From: Kineococcus xinjiangensis
GTDB lineage: Bacteria; Actinomycetota; Actinomycetes; Actinomycetales; Kineococcaceae
DNA length: 64,000 nucleotides
Reading direction: 5' to 3'
Assembly (NCBI RefSeq): GCF_002934625.1
Contig: NZ_PTJD01000003.1
Coordinates: 62,001-126,000 of the forward strand
The position numbers and the translations under genes are program-made. Below are positions 1 through 15,708 of the stretch, piece after piece (position 1 is the first letter of the stretch; each line of letters begins with the position of its first letter). The notes under the pieces were generated by a model. The model saw only the letters and a program-made list of their open reading frames with translations, had not been told where the DNA came from and made no database searches.

Positions 1-777
<777 letters not shown>

Positions 778-783
778 CGGACC

Positions 784-812
784 GCGGGGGCTGCGCCGAG
801 CGCAGCCCCCGC
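784..812 (+). terminator. Perfect 13-bp GC hairpin between rpoB and rpoC
   Basis: Bases 784-796 pair perfectly with 800-812 around a 3-nt loop, starting 7 nt after the rpoB stop. There is no U tract. It could be an attenuator, a partial terminator or an mRNA-processing/stability element that sets rpoC expression relative to rpoB. Its structure is seen directly; its role is inferred. Confidence 0.5.
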
Positions 813-872
813 ACCGCCGGCCAACGAGTCGATCCCGTCAGACCACGGACACTGAAGAGAGAGAAGGGCACG

Positions 873-4760
<3,888 letters not shown>

Positions 4761-4771
4761 CGCACGTGCAC

Positions 4772-4802
4772 GCGGCGGGGGCCCCTGCGGGGCTCCCGCC
4801 GC
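4772..4802 (+). terminator. Rho-independent-like terminator after rpoC
   Basis: Bases 4772-4785 pair with 4789-4802 (14 bp, one G-U wobble, 3-nt loop), 11 nt after the rpoC stop. A T-rich run is lacking, as is common for actinobacterial terminators. It separates the rpoBC unit from the rpsL unit. Confidence 0.65.
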
Positions 4803-4826
4803 CGTGTGTGGGGGAGGGGAGCCGTT

Positions 4827-4855
4827 TTGACCCCCTCCACCACAACGGGTAGCCT
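4827..4855 (+). promoter_or_regulatory. Probable principal-sigma promoter of the rpsL operon
   Basis: TTGACC at 4827-4832 and TAGCCT at 4850-4855 are separated by 17 bp, a good match to the actinobacterial housekeeping consensus. It lies just after the rpoC terminator and predicts a leader of about 160 nt before rpsL. The block starting at the TTTTGACCCCC run resembles the rplM promoter at 30794. Confidence 0.7.
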
Positions 4856-4923
4856 CGATCGTGCTTGGGACCGCCATGCCTGCTGCGTTCATCAGGACGA
4901 TGCAACGGAGCGGGTAGGACCCA

Positions 4924-4949
4924 GCGACACGCCCGACCTCGTGGGTCGG
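4924..4949 (+). repeat. Leader stem-loop element, copy 1 (rpsL leader)
   Basis: This 26-nt element is repeated at 9635-9660 in the rpsJ leader with a single change, in the loop. Its 3' half folds as CCGACC / GGTCGG around a 5-nt loop, and the 5' half GCGACACG is also conserved. The two copies sit 74 and 69 nt before the start codons of two separate ribosomal protein operons. This suggests a shared RNA control or processing element. Confidence 0.6.
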
Positions 4950-5023
4950 CGATGCCTACCGGGGCGAATTCTCAGGACGGGAATCGCCGGCCGAAGATCC
5001 AGAACGAAGAACACGGAGACAGG

Positions 5024-5398
5024 GTGCCCACGATCCAGCAGCTGGTCCGCAAGGGCCGGGAGGACAAGGTCGTCAAGACCAAGACGCCCGCGCTCAAGGC
5101 ATGCCCGCAACGGCGCGGCGTGTGCACCCGCGTCTACACGACCACCCCGAAGAAGCCGAACTCGGCGCTGCGCAAGGTGGCCCGCGTCCGCCTCACCAGC
5201 GGCATCGAGGTCACCGCGTACATCCCCGGTGTCGGCCACAACCTGCAGGAGCACTCCATCGTGCTCGTCCGCGGCGGTCGTGTGAAGGACCTGCCCGGTG
5301 TGCGTTACAAGATCATCCGCGGTTCGCTCGACACGCAGGGCGTGAAGAACCGCAAGCAGGCTCGCAGCCGCTACGGCGCGAAGAAGGAGAAGAGCTGA
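5024..5398 (+). CDS. rpsL: 30S ribosomal protein S12
   Basis: 124-residue S12 of the small-subunit decoding centre. The GTG start at 5024 gives the normal [16 protein letters not shown]-terminus. Frame-compatible starts further upstream would add a non-conserved extension. The streptomycin-response loops [16 protein letters not shown] and the [10 protein letters not shown] region are intact; both classical resistance lysines appear wild type. Its TGA overlaps the ATG of rpsG by one base, indicating translational coupling. It is the first gene of rpsL-rpsG-fusA-tuf. Confidence 0.97.
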   Translation: MPTIQQLVRKGREDKVVKTKTPALKACPQRRGVCTRVYTTTPKKPNSALRKVARVRLTSGIEVTAYIPGVGHNLQEHSIVLVRGGRVKDLPGVRYKIIRGSLDTQGVKNRKQARSRYGAKKEKS

Positions 5399-5868
5399 TG
5401 CCGCGCAAGGGCCCCGCGCCGAAGCGTCCCCTCGTGGTCGACCCCGTCTACCAGTCCCCGCTGGTGACCCAGCTCGTCAACAAGGTGCTCCTCGACGGCA
5501 AGAAGTCCGTCGCCGAGAGCATCGTCTACGGCGCCCTCGAGGGTGCCCGCGCCAAGTCGGGCGCCGACCCGGTCGTGACGCTGAAGCGCGCGCTCGACAA
5601 CGTGAAGCCGGCGCTCGAGGTCCGCTCCCGCCGCGTGGGTGGTTCCACCTACCAGGTGCCGATCGAGGTCCGCCCGAGCCGCTCCACCACGCTCGCGCTG
5701 CGCTGGCTCGTCAGCTACTCGCGGCAGCGTCGCGAGAAGACGATGACCGAGCGCCTGATGAACGAGATCCTCGACGCGAGCAACGGCCTCGGCGCCGCGG
5801 TGAAGCGCCGCGAGGACACGCACAAGATGGCCGAGTCGAACAAGGCCTTCGCGCACTACCGCTGGTGA
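5398..5868 (+). CDS. rpsG: 30S ribosomal protein S7
   Basis: 156-residue S7, which nucleates assembly of the 30S head and binds the 3' major domain of 16S rRNA. It begins [18 protein letters not shown] and ends NKAFAHYRW, both standard for bacterial S7. The start is fixed by the one-base overlap with the rpsL stop. fusA follows after 76 bp. In Escherichia coli S7 is the translational repressor of this operon; no equivalent binding site was demonstrated here. Confidence 0.97.
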   Translation: MPRKGPAPKRPLVVDPVYQSPLVTQLVNKVLLDGKKSVAESIVYGALEGARAKSGADPVVTLKRALDNVKPALEVRSRRVGGSTYQVPIEVRPSRSTTLALRWLVSYSRQRREKTMTERLMNEILDASNGLGAAVKRREDTHKMAESNKAFAHYRW

Positions 5869-5944
5869 TCCAGCGCTGAGCGCGCACTGTCGTCCGGCCG
5901 GCCCGGACGCGACCCCGCCGAGCCCAGGGAAGAGGCAGTAGAAC

Positions 5945-8047
5945 GTGGCACTCGACGTGCTGACCGACCTCCACAAGGTCCGCAACATCGGCATCATGGC
6001 GCACATCGACGCCGGCAAGACGACGACGACCGAGCGGATCCTCTTCTACACCGGTATCAACTACAAGATCGGTGAGGTCCACGAGGGCGCAGCCACGATG
6101 GACTGGATGGAGCAGGAGCAGGAGCGGGGGATCACGATCACCTCGGCTGCCACCACCTGCTTCTGGGCCGACAACCAGATCAACATCATCGACACCCCCG
6201 GTCACGTGGACTTCACCGTCGAGGTGGAGCGCTCCCTGCGCGTCCTCGACGGTGCGGTCGCCGTCTTCGACGGCAAGGAGGGCGTCGAGCCCCAGTCCGA
6301 GACGGTGTGGCGCCAGGCTGACAAGTACGACGTGCCGCGCATCTGCTTCGTCAACAAGATGGACAAGCTGGGCGCCGACTTCTTCTTCACGGTCAACACC
6401 ATCATCGACCGCCTGGGTGCGGAGCCGCTGGTGATGCAGCTGCCCATCGGTGCGGAGAACTCCTTCACCGGCGTCATCGACCTGGTCTACAACCGGGCGC
6501 TCACGTGGCGCGGCGAGGTCAAGAAGGGCGAGGACTACACGATCGAGCCCGTGCCGGCAGAGCTGGCCGAGCAGGTCGAGGAGTACCGCCACAAGCTCGT
6601 CGAGCGCATCGCCGAGTCGGACGAGGCCCTCCTCGAGAAGTACCTCGGTGGTGAGGAGCTGACCCCCGAGGAGATCAAGGGGGCCGTCCGCAAGCTGACG
6701 ATCGCGAGTGAGGTCTACCCCGTCTTCTGTGGGTCCGCGTTCAAGAACAAGGGCGTGCAGCCCATGCTCGACGCGGTCATCGACTACCTGCCCTCGCCGC
6801 TGGACGTGAAGCCCATGGTCGGGCACAAGGTCGGCGACGAGGAGACCGAGATCGTCCGCCGTCCCGAGGCGGCGGAGCCGTTCTCCGCTCTGGCGTTCAA
6901 GATCGCCTCGCACCCCTTCTTCGGCAAGCTCACCTACGTCCGGGTGTACTCGGGCAAGGTGGCCTCCGGGTCCGGTGTCATCAACTCGACCAAGGGCAAG
7001 AAGGAGCGCATCGGGAAGCTCTTCCAGATGCACTCCAACAAGGAGAACCCGGTCGACGAGGCCAGCGCCGGCCACATCTACGCGATGATCGGCCTGAAGG
7101 ACACGACCACCGGCGACACGCTCTGCGACCCGCAGGCACCCGTCGTCCTGGAGTCGATGACCTTCCCTGCGCCGGTCATCTCGGTCGCGATCGAGCCCAA
7201 GACCAAGGGCGACCAGGAGAAGCTGGGCACTGCGATCCAGAAGCTCGCCGAGGAGGACCCGACCTTCCAGGTCCACCACGACGAGGAGACCGGCCAGACG
7301 ATCATCGCCGGCATGGGCGAGCTCCACCTGGACATCCTGGTGGACCGCATGCGCCGCGAGTTCAAGGTCGAGGCCAACGTCGGCAAGCCGCAGGTCGCCT
7401 ACCGCGAGACCATCCGCCGCAAGGTGGAGAAGATGGACTACACCCACAAGAAGCAGACGGGTGGGTCCGGGCAGTTCGCGAAGGTCCAGGTCTCCATCGA
7501 GCCGCTCGACACGGCCGACGGGGAGATGTACCAGTTCGAGAACAAGGTCACCGGTGGGCGTGTCCCGCGCGAGTACATCCCCAGCGTGGACGCGGGCATC
7601 CAGGACGCCATGCAGCTCGGTGTCGTCGCCGGCTACCCGCTGGTCGGCATCAAGGCGTCGCTCCTCGACGGTGCGGCGCACGACGTGGACTCGTCCGAGA
7701 TGGCGTTCAAGATCGCCGGCTCGATGGTGCTGAAGGAGGCCGTCCGCAAGGCGGACCCCGTCCTCCTGGAGCCGGTCATGGCCGTCGAGGTCCGCACCCC
7801 TGAGACCTACATGGGCGAGGTCATCGGCGACCTGAACTCCCGCCGCGGCCAGATCCAGTCCATGGAGGACGCCAGCGGCGCGAAGGTCGTGCGTGCGCTC
7901 GTTCCGCTGTCGGAGATGTTCGGCTACGTCGGCGACCTGCGGTCGAAGACCCAGGGCCGCGCGGTGTACAGCATGCAGTTCCACTCCTACGACGAGGTTC
8001 CGCGGAACGTCGCCGAGGAGATCGTCAAGAAGGTGCGCGGGGAGTAG
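5945..8047 (+). CDS. fusA: Elongation factor G
   Basis: Translocation GTPase of 700 residues. P-loop AHIDAGKT at residues 19-26, G3 DTPGH at 83-87 and G4 NKMD at 137-140 are all intact, followed by the domain IV segment with the GGSGQFAKV stretch. The GTG start has a GGGAAGAGG ribosome-binding site about 10 nt upstream. It is the third gene of the rpsL operon and is separated from tuf by a hairpin. There is no sign of the diverged EF-G2 type. Confidence 0.98.
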   Translation: MALDVLTDLHKVRNIGIMAHIDAGKTTTTERILFYTGINYKIGEVHEGAATMDWMEQEQERGITITSAATTCFWADNQINIIDTPGHVDFTVEVERSLRVLDGAVAVFDGKEGVEPQSETVWRQADKYDVPRICFVNKMDKLGADFFFTVNTIIDRLGAEPLVMQLPIGAENSFTGVIDLVYNRALTWRGEVKKGEDYTIEPVPAELAEQVEEYRHKLVERIAESDEALLEKYLGGEELTPEEIKGAVRKLTIASEVYPVFCGSAFKNKGVQPMLDAVIDYLPSPLDVKPMVGHKVGDEETEIVRRPEAAEPFSALAFKIASHPFFGKLTYVRVYSGKVASGSGVINSTKGKKERIGKLFQMHSNKENPVDEASAGHIYAMIGLKDTTTGDTLCDPQAPVVLESMTFPAPVISVAIEPKTKGDQEKLGTAIQKLAEEDPTFQVHHDEETGQTIIAGMGELHLDILVDRMRREFKVEANVGKPQVAYRETIRRKVEKMDYTHKKQTGGSGQFAKVQVSIEPLDTADGEMYQFENKVTGGRVPREYIPSVDAGIQDAMQLGVVAGYPLVGIKASLLDGAAHDVDSSEMAFKIAGSMVLKEAVRKADPVLLEPVMAVEVRTPETYMGEVIGDLNSRRGQIQSMEDASGAKVVRALVPLSEMFGYVGDLRSKTQGRAVYSMQFHSYDEVPRNVAEEIVKKVRGE

Positions 8048-8069
8048 TCCCCCGACCGAGCCGCACGAC

Positions 8070-8100
8070 GGCCCGTCTGGCAAGCTGGCTCAGACGGGCC
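8070..8100 (+). terminator. Perfect 10-bp hairpin between fusA and tuf
   Basis: Bases 8070-8079 pair exactly with 8091-8100 around an 11-nt loop, 22 nt after the fusA stop. It may act as a partial terminator, attenuator or processing site that sets tuf output apart from fusA. No U-run follows. Confidence 0.5.
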
Positions 8101-8161
8101 CACCGGCCACCCGCCCGATCCACCGGGTCGGGGAAGAAACCAGTCCCGAGGAGGACCCCCA

Positions 8162-9355
<1,194 letters not shown>

Positions 9356-9388
9356 TCTGAGCGGTCTCGACCGCTCCGGCCACCCACG

Positions 9389-9425
9389 AGAACGGGGTGG
9401 ACCCTTCCCGGGTCCACCCCGTTCT
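9389..9425 (+). terminator. Strong terminator after tuf
   Basis: A perfect 16-bp stem, 9389-9404 with 9410-9425, around a 5-nt loop begins 33 nt after the tuf stop. It ends the operon before the S10 cluster. Confidence 0.8.
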
Positions 9426-9453
9426 GCTGGGACCAACGCCGTCAGGGGGCCGA

Positions 9454-9484
9454 TTGGCCAAGGACGGGGCTGGTCTGGCAGACT
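9454..9484 (+). promoter_or_regulatory. Possible promoter of the S10 operon
   Basis: TTGGCC at 9454-9459 and CAGACT at 9479-9484, 19 bp apart, lie just after the tuf terminator. The spacing is long and the -10 is weak. It is nevertheless the best candidate in the 374-bp gap between tuf and rpsJ, and would give a leader of roughly 240 nt. Confidence 0.4.
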
Positions 9485-9634
9485 GGACCGGTTGCTGCGC
9501 GCCGTTGATGCGGTGGGTTCTGCCCAACGCCAGGTGAGCGGGTGCCGTGAGCAGTCCTCCGGGACGGTTCTGCGGTCGCGACCATGACAAGACCACACCG
9601 GGCAACCGACGTGGGCGGAGTACGTCTCGCAGAG

Positions 9635-9660
9635 GCGACACGCCCGACCTCGGGGGTCGG
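9635..9660 (+). repeat. Leader stem-loop element, copy 2 (rpsJ leader)
   Basis: Second copy of the element at 4924-4949, matching at 25 of 26 positions with the only change in the hairpin loop. The flanking sequence is not similar over any length, so selection on the element itself is likely. The rest of the tuf-rpsJ gap contains no coding sequence that I can support. Confidence 0.6.
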
Positions 9661-9729
9661 GGCAGGGGAACCAGCCCCGCGCCGCGCACGAGTCAGTAGC
9701 GGTACGAAGAGAGAGAGTCAGACGACGCC

Positions 9730-10038
9730 ATGGCGGGACAGAAGATCCGCATCCGGCTCAAGGCCTATGACCACGAGGTCATCGACAGTTCGGCGCGCAA
9801 GATCGTCGACACGGTGACCCGCACTGGCGCCTCTGTCGCCGGGCCCGTGCCGCTGCCGACCGAGAAGAACGTCTACTGCGTGATCCGCTCGCCGCACAAG
9901 TACAAGGACAGCCGCGAGCACTTCGAGATGCGCACCCACAAGCGCCTCATCGACATCATCGACCCCACGCCGAAGACGGTCGACTCGCTCATGCGCCTCG
10001 ACCTCCCCGCGGGTGTCGACATCGAGATCAAGCTCTGA
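9730..10038 (+). CDS. rpsJ: 30S ribosomal protein S10
   Basis: 102-residue S10 (also NusE), a 30S head protein that takes part in NusG-linked transcription-translation coupling and antitermination. The sequence [19 protein letters not shown] is the classic actinobacterial start. The ATG is preceded by a GAAGAGAGAGAG stretch. It is the first gene of the S10 cluster. Confidence 0.97.
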   Translation: MAGQKIRIRLKAYDHEVIDSSARKIVDTVTRTGASVAGPVPLPTEKNVYCVIRSPHKYKDSREHFEMRTHKRLIDIIDPTPKTVDSLMRLDLPAGVDIEIKL

Positions 10039-10051
10039 GGGACTGCACACG

Positions 10052-10711
10052 ATGAGCGACAGGCAAGTGCGAGGGGTGCTCGGCACCAAGCTCGGCATGA
10101 CCCAGGTGTGGGACGACGCGAACCGCCTCGTCCCCGTCACCGTGGTCCAGGCCGCGCCGAACGTCGTCACCCAGGTCCGCACCAAGGACACCGACGGCTA
10201 CGAGGCCGTCCAGCTGGCCTTCGGGGCCATCGACCCGCGCAAGGCGAACCAGCCCGCCTCGGGCCACTTCGCCAAGGCCGGTGTGGCGCCCCGTCGTCAC
10301 CTGGTCGAGCTGCGCACCACCGACGCGGCGAGCTACAGCGCCGGCCAGGAGGTCACGGTCGAGATCTTCGCGGCGGGCCAGGTGGTCGACGTCGTCGGCA
10401 CCACCCGCGGCAAGGGCACCGCCGGCGTGATGAAGCGTCACGGCTTCGCCGGTGTGAGCGCCTCCCACGGTGCGCACCGCAACCACCGCAAGCCCGGCTC
10501 GATCGGCGGGTGCTCCACCCCCGGTCGCGTCTTCAAGGGCATGCGCATGGCCGGCCGCATGGGCGCCGAGCGTCAGACCACCCAGAACCTGAAGGTGCAC
10601 GCCATCGACGTGGAGAAGGGCCTGTTGCTGATCGCCGGCGCGATCCCGGGTCCCCGCGGTGGGGTCGTGCTCGTCAAGAACGCCGCCAAGGCGCGCGTCA
10701 AGGAGGCCTGA
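10052..10711 (+). CDS. rplC: 50S ribosomal protein L3
   Basis: 219-residue L3, an early-assembly 50S protein near the peptidyl-transferase centre. It contains [10 protein letters not shown] near the N-terminus and the loop with the glutamine-methylation-type context [23 protein letters not shown] 10052 is chosen over the longer frame because it gives the conserved start and follows a GAGG motif. It lies 13 bp after rpsJ. Confidence 0.97.
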   Translation: MSDRQVRGVLGTKLGMTQVWDDANRLVPVTVVQAAPNVVTQVRTKDTDGYEAVQLAFGAIDPRKANQPASGHFAKAGVAPRRHLVELRTTDAASYSAGQEVTVEIFAAGQVVDVVGTTRGKGTAGVMKRHGFAGVSASHGAHRNHRKPGSIGGCSTPGRVFKGMRMAGRMGAERQTTQNLKVHAIDVEKGLLLIAGAIPGPRGGVVLVKNAAKARVKEA

Positions 10712-10715
10712 GCTC

Positions 10716-11444
10716 ATGACCGCGACGACTGAGGCCGCAGCGCCGATCACCGTCGACGTGCGGACCGCCGGTGGCGGCACCGCCGGCACCGTCGAGCTGC
10801 CGGCCGAGCACTTCGGTGTGCAGACCAACATCCCGCTGATCCACCAGGTCGTGGTCGCGCAGCTCGCGGCCGCCCGCCAGGGCACCCACGACACGAAGAA
10901 CCGCGGTGAGGTCAGGGGTGGCGGCAAGAAGCCGTACAAGCAGAAGGGCACCGGCCGCGCCCGTCAGGGTTCGCTGCGCGCCCCGCAGTTCACCGGTGGT
11001 GGCGTCGTCCACGGCCCCACGCCGCGCAGCTACGCGCAGCGCACCCCGAAGAAGATGAAGGCCGCCGCCCTGCGGGGCGCCCTCTCCGACCGGGCGCGCC
11101 ACGGCCGCATCCACGTGGTCGACAGCCTGGTCACCGGCGAGGCGCCCTCCACCAAGGCCGTCGTCGGCCTCCTCGCCGAGGTGACGGCGCGTCGTCACGT
11201 GCTCGTCGTCATCGCCCGCGGCGACGACCTGGCGGCGAAGAGCCTGCGCAACGTCGACCGCGTGCACCTGCTGCCGGCCGACCAGCTGAACACCTACGAC
11301 GTGCTGGTCTCCGACGACGTCGTGTTCACCCGCGCTGCCCTGGATGCGTTCGTGACCGGGCCCGCCAAGGGGCGCGGCGCGAGCGCGGTGGCGACCGAGT
11401 CCGAGGCCGCAGCGCTCGCGGCCGCAGAGGGGAGCGCTCAGTGA
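10716..11444 (+). CDS. rplD: 50S ribosomal protein L4
   Basis: 242-residue L4, which lines the exit tunnel with the loop containing [20 protein letters not shown]. An Ala/Glu-rich C-terminal tail extends beyond the core fold, as in other actinomycetes. It starts 4 nt after the rplC stop and overlaps rplW by 4 nt (GTGA). In E. coli L4 autoregulates the S10 operon; no such site was shown here. Confidence 0.96.
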   Translation: MTATTEAAAPITVDVRTAGGGTAGTVELPAEHFGVQTNIPLIHQVVVAQLAAARQGTHDTKNRGEVRGGGKKPYKQKGTGRARQGSLRAPQFTGGGVVHGPTPRSYAQRTPKKMKAAALRGALSDRARHGRIHVVDSLVTGEAPSTKAVVGLLAEVTARRHVLVVIARGDDLAAKSLRNVDRVHLLPADQLNTYDVLVSDDVVFTRAALDAFVTGPAKGRGASAVATESEAAALAAAEGSAQ

Positions 11445-11752
11445 GCAGCATCGGGAACACGCAGAAGGACCCGCGCGACATCCTGCTCGCACCGGTCGTC
11501 TCGGAGAAGAGCTACGGGCTCATCGACGAGGGCAAGTACACCTTCCTGGTGGACCCCGCGGCGAACAAGACCGAGATCAAGGTCGCTGTCGAGCGTGTCT
11601 TCGGCGTGAAGGTGGCGTCGGTGAACACGGCGAACCGCCAGGGCAAGAGCCGCCGGACCAAGTTCGGCACCGGAAAGCGCAAGGACACCAAGCGGGCCAT
11701 CGTGACGCTGCGCGAAGGCACTATCGACATCTTCGGCGGCTCGGTCGCCTGA
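11441..11752 (+). CDS. rplW: 50S ribosomal protein L23
   Basis: 103-residue L23, located at the tunnel exit where trigger factor and SRP dock. It has the conserved segments [12 protein letters not shown] and [19 protein letters not shown]. The GTG start overlaps the rplD stop by 4 nt, so translation is probably coupled. Confidence 0.96.
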   Translation: MSSIGNTQKDPRDILLAPVVSEKSYGLIDEGKYTFLVDPAANKTEIKVAVERVFGVKVASVNTANRQGKSRRTKFGTGKRKDTKRAIVTLREGTIDIFGGSVA

Positions 11753-11797
11753 GGCGACCGGACCGCAGGACCTATCGAAGTCGAGGACTGACTCACC

Positions 11798-12634
11798 ATG
11801 GGAATCCGCAAGTACAAGCCGACGACGCCGGGCCGGCGCGGCGCCAGCGTCGCCGACTTCGTCGAGGTGACGCGCACGCAGCCGGAGAAGTCGCTCGTCC
11901 GTCCGCTCACGAAGAGCGGTGGGCGCAACAACACCGGTCGCGTCACGACGCGCCACCACGGTGGCGGCCACAAGCGCGCCTACCGGGTGATCGACTTCCG
12001 GCGTCACGACAAGGACGGCGTGCCGGCGAAGGTCGCGCACATCGAGTACGACCCGAACCGCACCGCCCGGATCGCACTGCTCCACTACGTGGACGGCGAG
12101 AAGCGCTACATCATCGCGCCGAACCGCCTGAAGCAGGGTGACCCGATCGAGAACGGCCCCACCGCCGACATCAAGCCGGGCAACAACCTGCCGCTGCGCA
12201 ACATCCCCGTCGGTACCGTGATCCACGCGATCGAGCTCCGCCCCGGCGGCGGCGCGAAGATCGCCCGGTCCGCTGGTGCGAGCGTGCAGCTGGTCGCACG
12301 CGAGGGGCAGTTCGCCCAGCTGCGGATGCCCTCCGGTGAGATCCGCAACGTCGACGTCCGCTGCCGCGCCACCATCGGCGAGGTCGGCAACGCCGAGCAG
12401 TCGAACATCAACTGGGGCAAGGCCGGTCGCATGCGCTGGAAGGGCCGTCGTCCTACGGTCCGCGGTGTGGCCATGAACCCGATCGACCACCCGCACGGTG
12501 GTGGTGAGGGCAAGACGTCCGGTGGTCGCCACCCCGTGAGCCCCTGGGGCCAGCCTGAGGGCCGCACCCGGCGTCCGGGCAAGGAGAGCGACAAGCTCAT
12601 CGTCCGCCGCCGCCGCACCGGCAAGAAGCGCTGA
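11798..12634 (+). CDS. rplB: 50S ribosomal protein L2
   Basis: 278-residue L2, needed for subunit association and peptidyl-transferase function. It starts [18 protein letters not shown] and ends RRRRTGKKR. The [24 protein letters not shown] segment, with the functionally important His, is present near the C-terminus. rpsS follows after 17 bp. Confidence 0.97.
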   Translation: MGIRKYKPTTPGRRGASVADFVEVTRTQPEKSLVRPLTKSGGRNNTGRVTTRHHGGGHKRAYRVIDFRRHDKDGVPAKVAHIEYDPNRTARIALLHYVDGEKRYIIAPNRLKQGDPIENGPTADIKPGNNLPLRNIPVGTVIHAIELRPGGGAKIARSAGASVQLVAREGQFAQLRMPSGEIRNVDVRCRATIGEVGNAEQSNINWGKAGRMRWKGRRPTVRGVAMNPIDHPHGGGEGKTSGGRHPVSPWGQPEGRTRRPGKESDKLIVRRRRTGKKR

Positions 12635-12651
12635 TAGGAGTACTGGCGACC

Positions 12652-12933
12652 ATGCCTCGCAGCTTGAAGAAGGGTCCCTTCGTCGACGACCACCTGCAGA
12701 AGAAGGTGGACGAGCAGAACGACAAGGGCACGCACACCGTCATCCGCACGTGGTCTCGGCGCTCGATGATCACGCCGGACTTCCTCGGCCACACCTTTGC
12801 GGTGCACGACGGCCGCAAGCACGTTCCCGTGTTCGTGACCGAGGCGATGGTCGGGCACAAGCTCGGCGAGTTCGCACCCACGCGCACGTTCCGCGGCCAC
12901 GAGAAGGACGACCGCAAGGGTCGTCGCCGCTGA
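12652..12933 (+). CDS. rpsS: 30S ribosomal protein S19
   Basis: 93-residue S19, which forms a complex with S13 at the head and contacts the A-site finger. It has [19 protein letters not shown] and the basic C-terminus GRRR. A TAGGAG ribosome site lies about 10 nt upstream. A 103-bp gap with a hairpin separates it from rplV. Confidence 0.97.
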   Translation: MPRSLKKGPFVDDHLQKKVDEQNDKGTHTVIRTWSRRSMITPDFLGHTFAVHDGRKHVPVFVTEAMVGHKLGEFAPTRTFRGHEKDDRKGRRR

Positions 12934-12945
12934 CGCGAGCGGACC

Positions 12946-12967
12946 GGCCCCGGCGCCAGCCGGGGCC
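12946..12967 (+). other. Hairpin between rpsS and rplV
   Basis: A perfect 9-bp stem (12946-12954 with 12959-12967) and 4-nt loop lies in the only sizeable gap of the early S10 cluster. It may be an internal attenuator or RNA-processing site. No promoter was convincing nearby. Confidence 0.4.
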
Positions 12968-13036
12968 CCCGCCGCGCCCGGCGCGAGCAGCCCCCCACGT
13001 AGTGACGAGCACTTGAGACAAGAAGGCAGGACAGGG

Positions 13037-13417
13037 ATGGAAGCCAAGGCGCAGACGCGGTACCTCCGCGTCACGCCCCAGAAGGCGCGCCGAGTCGTCG
13101 ACCTGATCCGGGGCAAGCAGGCCACCGAGGCGGTCGCCGTGCTGCAGTTCGCCCCGCAGGCGGCGGCGGAGCCGGTTCGCAAGCTCGTCGAGAGCGCGAT
13201 CGCGAACGCCCGGTTCCTGGCGGACAAGCACTCGCAGGCCTTCGACGAGCGTGACCTCGTCGTGCAGACGGTCTACGTGGACGAGGGGCCGACCATGAAG
13301 CGCTTCCGTCCGCGGGCGCAGGGGCGCGCCGGCCGGATCCTGAAGCGCACCAGCCACATCACGGTCGTCGTCGCCCCGCCGGCCGACGGCGCCAAGAAGA
13401 CGAGGAGGACCCGCTAG
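13037..13417 (+). CDS. rplV: 50S ribosomal protein L22
   Basis: 126-residue L22, whose beta-hairpin lines the exit tunnel near the macrolide site. ATG 13037 gives [24 protein letters not shown] 24 nt upstream is in frame but would bypass the AAGAAGG ribosome site. The tunnel loop [15 protein letters not shown] is intact. The last base of its stop is the first base of the rpsC start. Confidence 0.96.
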   Translation: MEAKAQTRYLRVTPQKARRVVDLIRGKQATEAVAVLQFAPQAAAEPVRKLVESAIANARFLADKHSQAFDERDLVVQTVYVDEGPTMKRFRPRAQGRAGRILKRTSHITVVVAPPADGAKKTRRTR

Positions 13418-14265
13418 TGGGACAGAAGGTCAACCCGCACGGGTTCCGACTGGGCATCACCACCGACCACAAGAGCCGGTGGTTCGCCGACTCCACGCGT
13501 CCGGGACAGCGGTACTCGGACTACGTGAAGGAAGACGTCGCGATCCGTCGCCTCATGTCCAAGGGCATGGAGCGCGCCGGCATCTCCAAGGTCGAGATCG
13601 AGCGCACCCGCGACCGCGTCCGGGTGGACATCCACACCGCGCGTCCGGGCATCGTGATCGGCCGCCGCGGCGCCGAGGCCGACCGCATCCGCGGCGAGCT
13701 GGAGAAGCTCACCGGCAAGCAGGTGCAGCTCAACATCCTCGAGGTCAAGAACCCCGAGATCGACGCCCAGCTCGTCGCCCAGGGCATCGCAGAGCAGCTC
13801 GCCAGCCGCGTCTCCTTCCGCCGCGCCATGCGCAAGGGCATGCAGACCGCGCTGCGCTCCGGCGCCAAGGGCATCCGGGTGCAGTGCTCCGGCCGTCTCG
13901 GCGGCGCCGAGATGAGCCGCTCGGAGTTCTACCGCGAGGGCCGGGTGCCCCTGCACACCCTGCGCGCCAACATCGACTACGGCTTCTACGAGGCGCGTAC
14001 GACGTTCGGTCGCATCGGCGTGAAGGTCTGGATCTACCACGGCGACGTCACCAGCCGTGAGCTCGCCCGTGAGCAGGCCACCGCGCCCCGCGCCCCGCGC
14101 CGTGGCGAGCGTGGCGAGGGCGGTCCGCGTGGTGCGCGTCGTCCCCGCTCCGACGCTCCCACGACCACCGCGCCCGTCGCCGAGGCGACTGCGGCCGGTG
14201 GCGAGGCCGGGGTCACCACCGAGCAGCCGGCCACCGGCAAGAGCCCGAACGCAACGGAGGCCTGA
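13417..14265 (+). CDS. rpsC: 30S ribosomal protein S3
   Basis: 282-residue S3, part of the mRNA entry site and its helicase activity. The KH domain appears as [13 protein letters not shown] near residues 77-90. About 50 C-terminal residues form an Arg/Gly then Ala/Thr-rich tail that is variable among actinobacteria. GTG start overlapping the rplV stop by one base. Confidence 0.96.
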   Translation: MGQKVNPHGFRLGITTDHKSRWFADSTRPGQRYSDYVKEDVAIRRLMSKGMERAGISKVEIERTRDRVRVDIHTARPGIVIGRRGAEADRIRGELEKLTGKQVQLNILEVKNPEIDAQLVAQGIAEQLASRVSFRRAMRKGMQTALRSGAKGIRVQCSGRLGGAEMSRSEFYREGRVPLHTLRANIDYGFYEARTTFGRIGVKVWIYHGDVTSRELAREQATAPRAPRRGERGEGGPRGARRPRSDAPTTTAPVAEATAAGGEAGVTTEQPATGKSPNATEA

Positions 14266-14267
14266 CC

Positions 14268-14687
14268 GTGCTGATCCCACGTCGCGTCAAGCACCGCAAG
14301 CAGCACCACCCCCGCCGCACCGGCGCAGCAACCGGCGGCACCCGCGTCACCTTCGGTGAGTACGGGATCCAGGCGGTCGAGGGTGGCTACATCACGAACC
14401 GGCAGATCGAGTCGGCTCGTATCGCGATCACCCGCCACATCCGTCGTGGCGGCAAGGTGTGGATCAACATCTACCCCGACCGCCCGCTCACGAAGAAGCC
14501 GGCCGAGACCCGCATGGGTTCCGGCAAGGGCTCCCCGGAGTGGTGGATCGCGAACATCAAGCCCGGACGTGTCATGTTCGAGCTGTCGTTCCCCAACGAG
14601 AAGGTCGCTGCGGAGGCGCTCACCCGCGCCATCCACAAGCTGCCGGTGAAGTGCCGGATCGTCCGGCGCGAGGGTGGTGAGGCGTGA
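14268..14687 (+). CDS. rplP: 50S ribosomal protein L16
   Basis: 139-residue L16, which helps position A-site tRNA. It starts [15 protein letters not shown] and contains [21 protein letters not shown]. The Arg in the ETRMGSGKG loop, hydroxylated in some bacteria, is present. The gene is 2 bp after rpsC and overlaps the rpmC start by one base. Confidence 0.97.
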   Translation: MLIPRRVKHRKQHHPRRTGAATGGTRVTFGEYGIQAVEGGYITNRQIESARIAITRHIRRGGKVWINIYPDRPLTKKPAETRMGSGKGSPEWWIANIKPGRVMFELSFPNEKVAAEALTRAIHKLPVKCRIVRREGGEA

Positions 14688-14941
14688 TGGCAGTCGGGAC
14701 CAAGGACCTGGCGCCGGAGAAGCTGCGCGAGTTCGACGACGCGCAGCTGATCGAGGAGCTCCGGAAGGCGAAGGAGGAGCTGTTCAACCTGCGCTTCCAG
14801 TCCGCCACCGGGCAGCTCGAGAACAACAGCCGCCTGCGCGCCGTCAAGCGCGACATCGCGCGCATCTACACCACTATGCGGGAGCGTGAGCTCGGGATCA
14901 CCGAGGCGCCGGCCGCCAAGGACTCGGAGGGGGCCAAGTGA
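14687..14941 (+). CDS. rpmC: 50S ribosomal protein L29
   Basis: 84-residue L29, located beside L23 at the tunnel exit. The two-helix core with [23 protein letters not shown] is clear. ATG 14687 is preferred over an in-frame GTG three bases upstream because [10 protein letters not shown] is the usual actinobacterial start. It overlaps rpsQ by 4 nt. Confidence 0.93.
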   Translation: MAVGTKDLAPEKLREFDDAQLIEELRKAKEELFNLRFQSATGQLENNSRLRAVKRDIARIYTTMRERELGITEAPAAKDSEGAK

Positions 14942-15228
14942 GCGAGAGCACTGCGCAGGGCTCCGCGAGCGGCGAGGCTCGCGGCTACCGCAAGACGCGC
15001 CGCGGCTACGTCGTCAGCGACAAGATGCAGAAGACCGTCGTGGTCGAGGTCGAGGACCGCGTCAAGCACCCGCTGTACGCCAAGGTCATCCGCCGCACCA
15101 CCAAGGTGAAGGCGCACGACGAGGTCAACACCGCCGGTGTGGGCGACCTCGTGCTCATCGCCGAGACGCGTCCGCTGTCCGCCACCAAGCGGTGGCGGGT
15201 CGTCGAGGTGCTCGAGCGCGCCAAGTGA
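14938..15228 (+). CDS. rpsQ: 30S ribosomal protein S17
   Basis: 96-residue S17, a primary 16S rRNA binder with an OB fold. It shows [20 protein letters not shown] and [17 protein letters not shown]. About 20 residues precede the core, as in other actinomycetes. GTG overlaps rpmC by 4 nt. A 109-bp gap with a hairpin follows. Confidence 0.96.
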   Translation: MSESTAQGSASGEARGYRKTRRGYVVSDKMQKTVVVEVEDRVKHPLYAKVIRRTTKVKAHDEVNTAGVGDLVLIAETRPLSATKRWRVVEVLERAK

Positions 15229-15280
15229 CCGGCGGCGGTCCCCGGGCCGCCGTCACCACGTCCACATCAGTTCGGCCAGG

Positions 15281-15312
15281 CTCGCGCCCTGTCGGCCCAG
15301 ACGGGGCGCGAG
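15281..15312 (+). other. Hairpin between rpsQ and rplN
   Basis: Bases 15281-15292 pair with 15301-15312 (12 bp, one wobble, 8-nt loop) shortly before the rplN ribosome site. It marks the boundary between S10-type and spc-type gene sets and could be an attenuator or the site of a regulator such as S8. The latter is speculation. Confidence 0.45.
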
Positions 15313-15337
15313 AACCAGCGCGACGAAGGAGTAGAGA

Positions 15338-15706
15338 GTGATTCAGCAGGAGTCGCGGCTCAAGGTCGCCGACAACACGGGTGCCAAGGAGATCCTCTGC
15401 ATCCGCGTGCTCGGCGGCTCCGGCCGCCGCTACGCGGGCATCGGCGACGTGATCGTCGCCACCGTGAAGGACGCCATCCCCGGTGGCAACGTCAAGAAGG
15501 GCGACGTCGTCAAGGCGGTCGTCGTCCGCACTTCCAAGGAGCGTCGTCGCCCGGACGGCTCCTACATCCGCTTCGACGAGAACGCCGCGGTGATCCTCCG
15601 CAACGACGGCGACCCGCGCGGCACCCGCATCTTCGGGCCCGTCGGCCGGGAGCTGCGCGAGAAGCGCTTCATGCGGATCATCTCGCTGGCGCCGGAGGTG
15701 CTCTGA
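15338..15706 (+). CDS. rplN: 50S ribosomal protein L14
   Basis: 122-residue L14 at the subunit interface (bridges with 16S rRNA). It starts [19 protein letters not shown], a near-invariant sequence. GTG start, with a GAAGGAG ribosome site upstream. First gene of the spc part of the cluster; rplX follows after 2 bp. Confidence 0.97.
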   Translation: MIQQESRLKVADNTGAKEILCIRVLGGSGRRYAGIGDVIVATVKDAIPGGNVKKGDVVKAVVVRTSKERRRPDGSYIRFDENAAVILRNDGDPRGTRIFGPVGRELREKRFMRIISLAPEVL

Positions 15707-15708
15707 CC

